Shown in pieces: positions 1-8,010 of a DNA stretch of 64,000 nt. How positions within the stretch are numbered: the first letter of the stretch is position 1; each line of letters opens with the position of its first letter. Location of the stretch: the NCBI RefSeq assembly GCF_000427885.1, contig NZ_ATYW01000008.1, positions 217,111 to 281,110 of the forward strand, in the 5' to 3' direction. This stretch comes from Glycomyces tenuis DSM 44171. Lineage in GTDB: Bacteria; Actinomycetota; Actinomycetes; Mycobacteriales; Micromonosporaceae. The position numbers were made by a program, and so were the translations under genes. The notes below the pieces were generated by a model, which was not told where the DNA came from, did not search any database, and saw only the letters and a list, made by a program, of their open reading frames with translations.

Positions 1-153
1 GCCGAGGTCCTCGACGTCGAGCGGTTCCCGACCGCGGTGCGGGTCGGCCGGGCGGCCGGGGAGGCGCACGGCGCGGCCTCCGATCCGCGGCACGCCTTCG
101 AGTTCGGGCTGGAGCGCACGCTCGACGGACTCACGGCCCTCATCGACCGCTGA
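1..153 (+). CDS. TetR/AcrR-family regulator, C-terminal end only (partial)
   Basis: An open frame enters from the left edge and stops with TGA at 151-153, giving 50 residues. The peptide includes FEFGLERTLDGLTALIDR, which resembles the end of the ligand-binding domain of TetR-type repressors. The DNA-binding part lies outside the window. It converges with the YhgE/Pip permease gene, so it could control that export system, as TetR genes next to drug or YhgE exporters often do; this is inference from position. Only the tail is visible, so the family call is moderate. Confidence 0.55.
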   Translation, partial: AEVLDVERFPTAVRVGRAAGEAHGAASDPRHAFEFGLERTLDGLTALIDR

Positions 154-215
154 CAGGGCTTCGGTGTTCACCGCGGGGCTTGCGGTACATGAGTGACAAG
201 ACTTGTGTTATGAAT

Positions 216-2000
216 TCACTGCCGCAGCGGCGGGTGCAGGCGGCCGATCGTCCACTTGCGCCGCATCGCCACCACCGCGCTCGCCACCGCCAACGACGCC
301 GCCAGGTAGGCGGCCAGTACCGCGAGCGCCCACACCAGCTCCCTCGTCTCGCCGCCGCTGATCGCCACCCGCAGCGCGTCCACTGCGTACGTCATCGGCA
401 GCCATGGGTGGATCGCCTGGAAGAACGCCGGCGTCGTCTCCACCGGGTACAGCCCGCCCGAGGCGACCGCCTGGAGCACCAGCAGCACCACGAGCAGCAC
501 GACCCCCACCGCGCCGGCGACGAGCCGGAACATGTGCGCCACGGCCGTGAACGTCAGGACCGCCAAGAGGCACAGCGCGATCGCCATGGGCGCCTGCCTC
601 GGGTCGAGCCCGAGGCCGACGTCGAGCACGAGGTACAGCACCAGCGCGCTGACCACGCCGAGGGCCGCGCCGGAGAGCCAGCCGCCGATCGCCACGGCCG
701 GTGAGCGCAGCGGCCCGGCGACGGCCCGCGGATTCACCGGGCGCAGCAGCAGATACGCCGCGATCCCGAACGCCCACAGCGCGGCCGGGATGACGAGCGG
801 CGCCAGGCCGCGCCCCAGGCTCCCGGCCGCGTGGTGCGTCTCCTCGTCGATCACGACGGGGCTGCCGGGCGCCCCGGTGCTCCCGGCGCCGTCCGCCTGC
901 GCGCGGGCGTCGGCCAGTCCGGAGACGACGGCGTCGGCGCCGTCGTCGAGCTCGCCGAGGCCGCCGGCGAGCTCGGCGGCCGTCGCCTCGGCTTCCGCGG
1001 CGGCGGTGGCGGCCTGCCCGGCGGCCTCGGCGGCCGCCGCGGCGTCGGTCTGGAGGGCCCCGAGGTCCTCAGCGGCCGCGTCGAGCGTCTCGGCGGACGT
1101 GGCCTGCACGGCGGCGTCGGCGCTCTCGACGTCGGTGCTGGCGCTCTCGGCCCGGTGCACGTGCTCCCACAGCGTCTCGCAGGCGTAGCTGTCGCCGCCG
1201 TCCCGCCCGCACAGGGCGCTGTAGGCGCCGTCGAGCTCGGCGGCGTCGGCGACGAGGTCCGAACCGGCCTCCGAGCCGGCCTGGATCCGCTCCCAGTCCT
1301 CGGCGAGGGCGTCGACGGCGGGCACGGTCTCGCCGACGGCCTCGTCGAGCCCGCCGGCGACCGCTTCGGCGCCCGCGGCCGCGTCGGCGGCCGTCTCGGC
1401 GAGCCCGGACAGTCCGGTATGGAGCGAGGAGGCGCCTTCGGCGGCGCCGCCGAGGCCGCCTGCGAGATCGTCGAAGAGGGTCTCGGCGACGGCGGTGTAG
1501 ACGGCGGCGCTGATCCGGTGCTGGAGTTCGCGCTCGGCCGTGGCGGTCATGACGCCCGCCAGGTACCCGTTCGCGTCGTCGCGCTCGAATGCGACGCCCG
1601 CCCGGGCCGGTTCGCCGCCGACGAGCCCGGCGATGCGGGTGGAGAAGTCCTCGGGGACCGTGACGACCATGTAGTAGTCGCCGTCCGCGAGGCCGGAGCG
1701 GGCCCGCTCGGCGCCGGTGAAATGCCAGTCGAAGACCGGCTCGCTCCGCAGTTGCTCGACCAGGTGCTCGCCGCCGTCGATCTCGACGACCTCGCCGCCC
1801 CGCTCCAGCGCCGCCCCGGCGTCCTCGTTGACCACGGCCACGGGGAGCTCGTCGACCGAGCCGTACGGGTCCCAGAAGGACCACAGGTACAGGCCGGCGC
1901 AGACGGCCGGGAGAAGCACGATCGCGGCCACCACCGCGACGCGGACGGGGTGGCCGCGATGGCGGCGCAGTTCCAGGCGGGCGAGGCTGAACGGGCTCAC
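216..2000 (-). CDS. YhgE/Pip family ABC-type export permease
   Basis: 594-residue membrane protein. One transmembrane helix near residues 20-40 precedes the PYGSVDELPVAVVNEDAG segment typical of the YhgE/Pip N-terminal extracellular domain. A long Ala/Glu-rich extracellular stretch follows (about 190-390), then about five transmembrane helices in the last 200 residues (ABC-2 type permease). The start is the GTG at 2000: it has a GGAGGACC ribosome site and overlaps the stop of the upstream ATPase gene by 4 bp (GTGA), so the two are translationally coupled. A longer frame reaching 2327 is only Arg/Pro-rich antisense sequence. Relatives in other bacteria act as phage receptors or export lipids, drugs or ESX substrates; the substrate here is unknown. 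Confidence 0.85.
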   Translation of the reverse strand: MSPFSLARLELRRHRGHPVRVAVVAAIVLLPAVCAGLYLWSFWDPYGSVDELPVAVVNEDAGAALERGGEVVEIDGGEHLVEQLRSEPVFDWHFTGAERARSGLADGDYYMVVTVPEDFSTRIAGLVGGEPARAGVAFERDDANGYLAGVMTATAERELQHRISAAVYTAVAETLFDDLAGGLGGAAEGASSLHTGLSGLAETAADAAAGAEAVAGGLDEAVGETVPAVDALAEDWERIQAGSEAGSDLVADAAELDGAYSALCGRDGGDSYACETLWEHVHRAESASTDVESADAAVQATSAETLDAAAEDLGALQTDAAAAAEAAGQAATAAAEAEATAAELAGGLGELDDGADAVVSGLADARAQADGAGSTGAPGSPVVIDEETHHAAGSLGRGLAPLVIPAALWAFGIAAYLLLRPVNPRAVAGPLRSPAVAIGGWLSGAALGVVSALVLYLVLDVGLGLDPRQAPMAIALCLLAVLTFTAVAHMFRLVAGAVGVVLLVVLLVLQAVASGGLYPVETTPAFFQAIHPWLPMTYAVDALRVAISGGETRELVWALAVLAAYLAASLAVASAVVAMRRKWTIGRLHPPLRQ

Positions 2001-2770
2001 GGCGGTCCTCCGTTCCGGTCGAGGTCCGCTTCGAGGCGGGGCGGGCGGGCCATGGATCTGGTCCTGAGGTCGACGACGACGTCGGCGGGCGGGTCGTGGC
2101 GCGCGCACGAGACGAGGACGAGCTGGCCGGCGTCGGCGACGGCGCGGAGGTTCTCGAAGACGCGCTCGCCGCCGGCGCCGTTGAGGCCCGCGTCGACGTC
2201 GTCGACGACGACGGCGGGGGTGCGGGAGGCGGCGGCGCAGGCGATCGCGAAGCGGACCCGCTCGAAGCGCGGCAGCAGCGCGAGGGTGTCGCCGGTGTCG
2301 ACGTCGACGGCGAGGCGGTCGAGCCACGCGCGGATGTTGGCCTCGGTGGCGGCCCCGCCCGAGACCGTGACCGTCTCGGCGATGCAGTCGGCGACGGTCA
2401 GGCGCCCGTCGAGGCCGATCGCGGGCGCGGCCTGGGCGACGGTGAAGCGGCGGCGGATCTCGGCGGGCCTGGACTGGCCTTCGACGACGAGGGTGCCGTC
2501 GGAGAGGGCGAAGCGCCCGGCGAGCGCGAGCAGGAGCGAGGTGCGCCCGTCGCCGCCGTCGCCGGAGACGGCGACGAGCTGGCCGAGTTCGGCGCTGAAG
2601 GAGACGTCAGTGAAGACCGGGCCCCGGCGGCCCTTCGCGGCGAGCCGCTCGGCGGCGAGGAACGGCGGACCGAGACGGCGGGGCCGGTCGAAGACGACGG
2701 TCCGATCGAGGACGACGGTGACGGTCTCGTCAGCGGACGTCGGCGTCGCTTCGTCTCGCTTGTCGCTCAT
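1997..2770 (-). CDS. ABC transporter ATP-binding protein with degenerate ATPase motifs
   Basis: 257 residues, the presumed partner of the YhgE/Pip permease with which it overlaps by 4 bp. The ABC fold is recognisable: a Walker A region SGDGGDGRTSLLLAL, a Q-loop-like segment, and a Walker B region PAVVVDDVDAG. The invariant Walker A Lys is Arg, the Walker B pair is Asp-Asp rather than Asp-Glu, and the LSGGQ signature is replaced by LPRFERVRFAIACA. Start chosen at 2770 (MSDKRDE), nine bases after GTGAGG; an upstream ATG at 2779 is possible. It may hydrolyse ATP poorly or have a structural role, although similar substitutions may be lineage-typical for this partner family. Confidence 0.75.
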   Translation of the reverse strand: MSDKRDEATPTSADETVTVVLDRTVVFDRPRRLGPPFLAAERLAAKGRRGPVFTDVSFSAELGQLVAVSGDGGDGRTSLLLALAGRFALSDGTLVVEGQSRPAEIRRRFTVAQAAPAIGLDGRLTVADCIAETVTVSGGAATEANIRAWLDRLAVDVDTGDTLALLPRFERVRFAIACAAASRTPAVVVDDVDAGLNGAGGERVFENLRAVADAGQLVLVSCARHDPPADVVVDLRTRSMARPPRLEADLDRNGGPP

Positions 2771-2904
2771 GTCGACCATCCTCACAGCTCGGTGCGCCGC
2801 GGATGGAGGGATTCGGCTACATTCGAACCGCCGGGGGACGGTACTCGCGAGTAACATGGCGGGCTCGCCTCGCGTGCGGCGACCGGCGGCGCGCCCGACA
2901 GGCC

Positions 2905-2920
2905 CTAGAGTTGAGACATG
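2905..2920 (+). promoter_or_regulatory. Leaderless-type -10 element of ptrB
   Basis: TAGAGT at 2906-2911 lies six bases before the ATG at 2918 and no Shine-Dalgarno sequence is visible. TANNNT six or seven bases before a start codon is the usual sign of a leaderless actinobacterial transcript. Confidence 0.5.
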
Positions 2921-5002
2921 TCAGAAGAGCATGTTGTGTCCCAGCCGGTCGCGGCCCGCCGCGACCACCCGCGAACCCACCACGGCGACACCGTCAACGA
3001 CGCCTACGCCTGGCTCAAGGACCCGGAGGACCCCGAGGTCCTCGACTACCTGCGGGCCGAGAACGCCTACACCGAGTCGCGCACCGCCCACCTCGACGGG
3101 CTGCGCAAGGCCGTCTTCGGCGAGATCAAGGACCGCACCCAGGAGACCGACCTGTCGGTCCCGGTCCGCAAGCGCGGCTGGTGGTACTACGGGCGCACCG
3201 AGGAGGGCAAGCAGTACGGCATCGAGTGCCGCGTCGCGGCCGAAGGCGACACGCCGCCGAGCGTCGAACCGGGCGTGCCGGTCGAGGGCGAGCAGGTCAT
3301 GGTCGACGGCAACGAGCTCGCCGAAGGCCACGACTTCTTCTCCCTGGGCACCTGCGAGGTCTCCCCCGACGGGAACCTCCTGGCGTTCGGCGTGAACTAC
3401 ACCGGCGACGAGCGGCTCACCCTCCAGTTCAAGGACCTGCGCACCGGCGAGGTCTTCGACGACCGGATCGAGGGCGTCTTCTACGGCGGCGCGTGGTCGG
3501 CCGACGGCTCGGTGTTCTTCTACACCAAGGTCGACGACGCGTGGCGGCCCCACCAGGTGTGGCGCCACGTCCTCGGCGAGGACGAGGACACGCTCGTCTA
3601 CCAGGAGGACGACGAGCGGTTCTGGACCGGGATCGTCCTGACCCGCTCCGAGCGGTACCTCATGATCGTGTGCGGCTCGAAGATCACCAGCGAGATCCGC
3701 TACCTCGACGCCGCCGACCCGACCGGCGAGTTCACCGTCTTCGGGAACGGCCGCGAGCAGGGCGTCGAGATGCACGTCGACCACCAGGGCGACCGCTTCC
3801 TGGTACTGCACAACAAGGGCGCCGAGAACTTCACGCTCGGGTGGGCGCCGGTCGAGGACACGACGCGGTTCAACGAGATCCTCGCGCACGACCCGGCCGT
3901 CCGGCTCGAATCGGTGGACGCCTTCGCGGGCCACGCCGTCGTCTCGATGCGACGCGACGGGCTCTCGCGGATCGCCGTCCTCGATCAAGCGGGGACGCTC
4001 ACCGAGGTCGCCTTCGACGAGCCGATCTACTCGGTCGGCCTCGGCGAGAACCCCGACTACGACTCCAGGATCCTGCGCCTGGGCTACACGTCGATGGTGA
4101 CGCCCTCCTCGGTGTACGACTACGACATCGACGCCGCCCGGCTCCACCTGCGCAAGCGCACCCCGGTGCTCGGCGACTTCGATCCGGGCGCCTACAAGCA
4201 GTACCGGGAGTGGGCCACGGCCGCGGACGGCACGAAGATCCCGCTCTCGATCGTCGCGCGCGCCGACGTCGCGGCCGACGGGACCGCGCCGTGCCTGCTG
4301 TACGGCTACGGCTCCTATGAGCACTCCATCGACCCGTACTTCTCGATCGCGCGGCTGAGCCTGCTCGACCGGGGGGTGGTCTTCGCGATCGCGCACGTCC
4401 GCGGCGGCGGCGAGATGGGCCGCCAGTGGTACGAGCAGGGCAAGCTCCTGCACAAGAAGCACACCTTCACCGACTTCGTCGACGCCGCCGAGCACGTGGT
4501 GCGGTCCGGCTGGGCCGCGCCGGAGCGGATCGTCGCGCGCGGCGGCTCGGCGGGCGGCCTGCTCATGGGGGCCGTGGCGAACCTCGCGCCCGAGCGTTTC
4601 GCCGGGATCCTCGCCGACGTGCCGTTCGTGGACGCGCTCAACACGATCCTCGACCCGACGATGCCGCTGACGGTCATCGAGTGGGAGGAGTGGGGCAACC
4701 CGCTGGAGTCGGCCGAGGTCTACGAGTACATGAAGTCGTACTCGCCGTACGAGAACGTCACCTCGGTGCGCTATCCGTCGATCCTGGCGGTGACCAGCCT
4801 CAACGACACGCGCGTCGGCTTCCACGAGCCCGCCAAGTGGATCGCGCGGCTGCGCCACGAGAGCCCGGAGTCGGACGTGATGCTCAAGACCGAGATGGAG
4901 GCCGGCCACGGCGGCCGCTCGGGCCGCTACGACGCCTGGGAGGAAGAGGCGTTCAACCTGGCGTGGGTGCTCGACAAGCTGGGCGCAGCCCAGATCGCCT
5001 GA
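2918..5002 (+). CDS. ptrB: Oligopeptidase B (S9 prolyl-oligopeptidase family)
   Basis: 694 residues, the usual length for oligopeptidase B, a cytosolic serine peptidase that cuts short peptides after Arg or Lys. The N-terminal part (to about 410) has the seven-bladed propeller sequence with DAYAWLKDPEDPEVLDYL at the front. The alpha/beta-hydrolase domain carries the nucleophile in RGGSAGG (Ser544), the acid in SLNDTRVG (Asp630) and the base in EAGHGG (His664). The start gives a conserved N terminus and a leaderless context. It is monocistronic, with a hairpin about 40 bases after the stop. No signal peptide is present. Confidence 0.93.
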   Translation: MSEEHVVSQPVAARRDHPRTHHGDTVNDAYAWLKDPEDPEVLDYLRAENAYTESRTAHLDGLRKAVFGEIKDRTQETDLSVPVRKRGWWYYGRTEEGKQYGIECRVAAEGDTPPSVEPGVPVEGEQVMVDGNELAEGHDFFSLGTCEVSPDGNLLAFGVNYTGDERLTLQFKDLRTGEVFDDRIEGVFYGGAWSADGSVFFYTKVDDAWRPHQVWRHVLGEDEDTLVYQEDDERFWTGIVLTRSERYLMIVCGSKITSEIRYLDAADPTGEFTVFGNGREQGVEMHVDHQGDRFLVLHNKGAENFTLGWAPVEDTTRFNEILAHDPAVRLESVDAFAGHAVVSMRRDGLSRIAVLDQAGTLTEVAFDEPIYSVGLGENPDYDSRILRLGYTSMVTPSSVYDYDIDAARLHLRKRTPVLGDFDPGAYKQYREWATAADGTKIPLSIVARADVAADGTAPCLLYGYGSYEHSIDPYFSIARLSLLDRGVVFAIAHVRGGGEMGRQWYEQGKLLHKKHTFTDFVDAAEHVVRSGWAAPERIVARGGSAGGLLMGAVANLAPERFAGILADVPFVDALNTILDPTMPLTVIEWEEWGNPLESAEVYEYMKSYSPYENVTSVRYPSILAVTSLNDTRVGFHEPAKWIARLRHESPESDVMLKTEMEAGHGGRSGRYDAWEEEAFNLAWVLDKLGAAQIA

Positions 5003-5040
5003 AGCACAGCAGCCGGGCGCAGCCCGGACCGCCTGTGCGC

Positions 5041-5062
5041 GCGGCCGGTGGGGACCGGCCGC
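5041..5062. terminator. Hairpin downstream of ptrB
   Basis: GCGGCCGGT and ACCGGCCGC form a perfect 9-bp stem with a GGGG loop, about 40 bases after the ptrB stop. There is no T-tract, as is common in this phylum. Confidence 0.5.
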
Positions 5063-5070
5063 GGCCGCCG

Positions 5071-5100
5071 AGCCCCGCGCGGGTCAGCCCGCGTGGGGCT
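5071..5100. terminator. Hairpin overlapping the end of the small acidic gene
   Basis: AGCCCCGCGCGGG and CCCGCGTGGGGCT form a 13-bp stem with one G-T wobble. The four-base loop contains the stop codon of the minus-strand gene at 5084. It probably separates two convergent transcripts. Confidence 0.45.
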
Positions 5101-5293
5101 CGTCGTCTTCGTCGCCCGGCACTTCCCTGGCCTGCTCGGCGGCGTCGGCCGCGTCGGCCTCCTCCGGCACGGCTCCCTCGTCGCGGGCGGCCGTGGCCTC
5201 CGGATCGTCCTGGTCGCCGTCGTCGGCCGATTCGACCAGGTCGAACTCCGACGCCTCGTCGAAGTCGTCGACCCATTCCTGCTGATAGCCCAT
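5084..5293 (-). CDS. Small acidic protein of unknown function
   Basis: 69 residues beginning MGYQQEWVDDFDEASEFDLVE. About one third of the residues are Asp or Glu and there is no transmembrane segment, Cys or recognisable domain. The start at 5293 is preferred because upstream residues of the longer frame read as intergenic sequence; GGTGGA is a weak ribosome site. It converges with ptrB and lies beside an insertion-sequence remnant. The frame is open and has normal codon use, but no family is recognised; it could be an intrinsically disordered protein. Confidence 0.5.
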   Translation of the reverse strand: MGYQQEWVDDFDEASEFDLVESADDGDQDDPEATAARDEGAVPEEADAADAAEQAREVPGDEDDEPHAG

Positions 5294-5378
5294 GGTTCCA
5301 CCGTATGCCCAAGGGCGCCGCCCGGCGGGCGAACCACCAGGTAGCCTAGGGGTTGCCTTCACATGTTCGCGGGCGGTG

Positions 5379-5407
5379 CTTCATCTGGTCGCAACGCGGC
5401 GATGAAG
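5379..5407 (-). repeat. Stem-loop downstream of the first tnpB, possible element end or omega-RNA hairpin
   Basis: CTTCATC (5379-5385) and GATGAAG (5401-5407) are perfect 7-bp arms around a 15-base loop, starting about 20 bases after the tnpB stop. Subterminal hairpins mark the ends of IS200/IS605 elements, and the guide RNA of TnpB comes from this side. The outer boundary of the element could not be placed. Confidence 0.35.
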
Positions 5408-5425
5408 TGCTCAGACAGCGGCGTA

Positions 5426-6635
5426 TCAACTACCGCGGAATGATTTCCGTGGTTTGTCGCTCGTGCCCGCCGCTGGCCGTGGCGTATCGGCAACATTGGG
5501 CGTATTGACAAAAGCCCAAGTCGTGCGTGCGCGGTCACGAACGTTGACCGCGGCTACCTGATCGGCGGGCCCAGCGAGTCCGCACCCCTGACAGGCAAAA
5601 TAATCTCTGGTAGGTCGATTGTTTTTAGCGGTGTGCCCGCACAGCGGGCACCGCCGCGAGGTGTTCCGGGCGTCGATCACGACCACCGGCACCCCGGCCC
5701 GCTTCGCTTTATAAGCGATGAACGCCTGGAGTTGATAGAAGGACCACGCGTTCAACTCGCCTCGCTGGGCGGCTGTAAGCCGTACCCGGTCACGAATACC
5801 GGTGAGCTCTTCGAGCCCGATACCCCGACCGGTGCGTTCAGCCTTGCCTACGAGCTGTTTCGCGATCCGATGGTTATTGTCCTTGACCGCGCGGGCTTCA
5901 CGTTTCGCGCGCTTCTTGAGTTTCTTCTTGGCCGACTTGGTCGCCTTGGCCTGCAACTCGGCACGAACCTTCGCCATCCGATTGCGGTAGCGCCTGAGCC
6001 CAGCACCTTCAAAGTTGTCGCCATCGGAGCTGGTCGCGATGTTGACGATGCCCATGTCCACGCCAAGGAAATCGCCCGGGTCGGTGTTCGCGTCGGCGTC
6101 GGCGACGTCGACCGTGGCCAACAGGTACCAGGTGCCCTCCCGGCAGACCAGATCCGTCTCGCCTTGGCGGTGGCGCTCCAACAGTTTGAGGTGGTCGACA
6201 TGGCCGGTGAAGGCGATGCCGCGCATCCGGCCCCTGGTCGTCCAGATCGAGACCGTGCGGGCGTCATGCTGCCAGGAGAGGCATCGGTCATCGAACGCCT
6301 GCGCCGCCTCGGGCCGGAAGACGACCGGCTTCGATGTCGCCTGCGCCGCGCGTTTCCCGGCGAGGCGCCCGGCTTTGATGAGTCCGGCGATGGTGGCGTA
6401 GGCGTGGCAGGTCTTCTTGATGATCAGCTGCGCGATCTGAGAACCCAGACCGCGGTCCTTCAGCGATGTGTAGGTGTGCTGGCGCAGCGCGTACTCACGC
6501 GGCACCCCGTGCCGGTAGGCCATGGCCGAGGTCCAGTTCGCGGCCTCGTTGACCGCGCGCAGGGTCGGTCTGCTCCAGCGCCTGCGCCTGTTCCGGCGTC
6601 GGCACCAGCTTCACTTGCACGACCTGCTTGCCCAC
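5426..6635 (-). pseudogene. tnpB: TnpB (IS200/IS605-type RNA-guided nuclease), frameshifted near the N terminus
   Basis: From MAYRHG at 6523 the frame encodes 365 residues of TnpB. The RuvC-like motifs are present: LGVDMGIVN, GIGLEELTG, the CPLC/CQGC zinc finger, and PADQVAAVNVRD at the end. The normal N terminus is found upstream from the GTG at 6635 (GKQVVQVKLVPTPEQAQALEQT) but in another frame. The junction on the coding strand reads CAGACCGACCCTG, a tandem copy of GACC; deleting one copy restores EQTLRAVNEAANW. The gene is therefore probably inactive or expressed only as an N-terminally truncated protein, although all catalytic residues survive. No tnpA is nearby. Confidence 0.85.
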
Positions 6636-6831
6636 GTCCGCAACACTAGAGGCCGGGTCCGACAAGAACACCCACTCCGACCTTGATCAATATGTGTAAT
6701 CACGGTCACTTATTACTCACAGTCTCGTGGAGCGGGACTGTGAGCAGGCGATCACCACACATTCCTCCCCGGGGTAAACCCCATGAGATCCTTTGCGAAT
6801 TATGCTGAGGGGGCCATCGACGAATTCATCT

Positions 6832-6837
6832 AAGGAG
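6832..6837 (+). promoter_or_regulatory. Ribosome binding site of fba
   Basis: AAGGAG lies eight bases before the fba ATG at 6846. A TATGCT at 6801-6806 could be the -10 element, but no convincing -35 is seen. Confidence 0.6.
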
Positions 6838-6845
6838 CAGACAGC

Positions 6846-7868
6846 ATGCCTATCGCAACACCCGAGGTTTACAACGAGATGCTCGACCGGGCGAAGAAGA
6901 ACTCCTTCGCGTACCCGGCCATCAACGTCACCTCGACCCAGACGCTCAACGCCGCGTTGGCCGCTTTCGCCGAGGCCGAGTCCGACGGCATCGTGCAGAT
7001 CTCCACCGGCGGCGCGCAGTACGTCTCCGGCCCGACCGTGAAGAACATGGTCACCGGCGCCGTCGCCCTCGCCACCGCCGCCCACGAGATCGCCAAGAAC
7101 TACCCGGTGAACATCGCCCTGCACACCGACCACTGCCCGAAGGACAACCTCGACAAGTTCGTCCGCCCGCTGCTGGCCGTCTCAGAGGAGCGCGTCGCGC
7201 GCGGCGAGCACCCGCTGTTCCAGTCGCACATGTGGGACGGCTCGGCGGTGCCGCTGAAGGAGAACCTGGACATCGCCCAGGAGCTCTTGGAGCGCACCTC
7301 CAAGGCCAACATCGTCCTGGAGGTCGAGATCGGCGTCGTCGGCGGCGAGGAGGACGGCGTCTCCGCCGCGATCGACGACAAGCTGTACACGACCGTCGCC
7401 GACGCGCGCGCCACCGTCGAGGCCCTCGGCTCGGGCGAGCGGGGCCGCTACATGTCCGCGCTGACCTTCGGCAACGTCCACGGCGTCTACAAGCCGGGGA
7501 ACGTGCGCCTGCGTCCGGAGATCCTCAAGGAGATCCAGGACGAGATCGGCAAGGAGCTCGGCAAGGACAAGCCGTTCGACCTGGTCTTCCACGGCGGCTC
7601 CGGTTCGACCGAGCAGGAGATCAGCGACGCGGTGGACTACGGCGTCATCAAGATGAACATCGACACCGACACGCAGTACGCCTTCACCCGCCCGATCGTG
7701 GACCACATGTTCCGCAACTACGACGGCGTGCTCAAGGTCGAGGGCGAGGTCGGCAACAAGAAGGCCTACGACCCGCGCGCCTACGGCAAGCTCGCCGAGG
7801 CCGGCATGACCGCCCGCATCGTCGAGGCCTGCCGGCAACTGCGCAGCGTTGGCAACAAGATCAATTGA
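6846..7868 (+). CDS. fba: Class II fructose-bisphosphate aldolase, C terminus altered by an IS insertion
   Basis: 340 residues. It cleaves fructose-1,6-bisphosphate to dihydroxyacetone phosphate and glyceraldehyde-3-phosphate in glycolysis and gluconeogenesis. Zinc ligands and catalytic residues are in ALHTDHC (His93, Asp95, His96), GNVHGVY (His212) and VFHGGSGS (His249), so the enzyme should be active. The stop TGA (7866-7868) lies inside the end of an IS element. Joining the DNA on the two sides of the element gives ATC AAG TCA TAA, so the original end was KIKS and is now KIN. The change is confined to the extreme C terminus. Confidence 0.95.
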   Translation: MPIATPEVYNEMLDRAKKNSFAYPAINVTSTQTLNAALAAFAEAESDGIVQISTGGAQYVSGPTVKNMVTGAVALATAAHEIAKNYPVNIALHTDHCPKDNLDKFVRPLLAVSEERVARGEHPLFQSHMWDGSAVPLKENLDIAQELLERTSKANIVLEVEIGVVGGEEDGVSAAIDDKLYTTVADARATVEALGSGERGRYMSALTFGNVHGVYKPGNVRLRPEILKEIQDEIGKELGKDKPFDLVFHGGSGSTEQEISDAVDYGVIKMNIDTDTQYAFTRPIVDHMFRNYDGVLKVEGEVGNKKAYDPRAYGKLAEAGMTARIVEACRQLRSVGNKIN

Positions 7869-8010
7869 CATCCTCGCTTCCTTGAAGGGAGGCGATTCCC
7901 GGCTTGCGGTCCGTTGATCCGGCCCGGCTACGGGTGGGTTCCTGGTTCAACGGGCCGCGCCGGGTCTCCCCGGTCTTACCGGCCCTCCGCAGGCGTTTCA
8001 GGTGTCCGCC
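7865..8010 (-). ncRNA. Candidate omega-RNA (TnpB guide RNA)
   Basis: TnpB guide RNAs start within the 3' end of tnpB and run through the right end of the element into the flank. The 130 bases after the tnpB stop are GC-rich with several inverted repeats and end in the element-end hairpin. The adjacent guide would be TTGATCTTGTTGCC, the complement of the last fba codons. Inferred from family behaviour and position only. Confidence 0.4.

Noticed and set aside
216..2327. 703-residue version of the YhgE/Pip protein
   Set aside because: The N-terminal extension is Arg-rich antisense of the ATPase gene; the GTG at 2000 has a good ribosome site and the coupled stop/start overlap.
831..3395. 854-residue open frame on the plus strand
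   Set aside because: It is antisense to the YhgE/Pip and ATPase genes and runs into ptrB out of frame. GC-rich DNA leaves the reverse frames open; the sequence is low-complexity Gly/Val/Arg without a domain.
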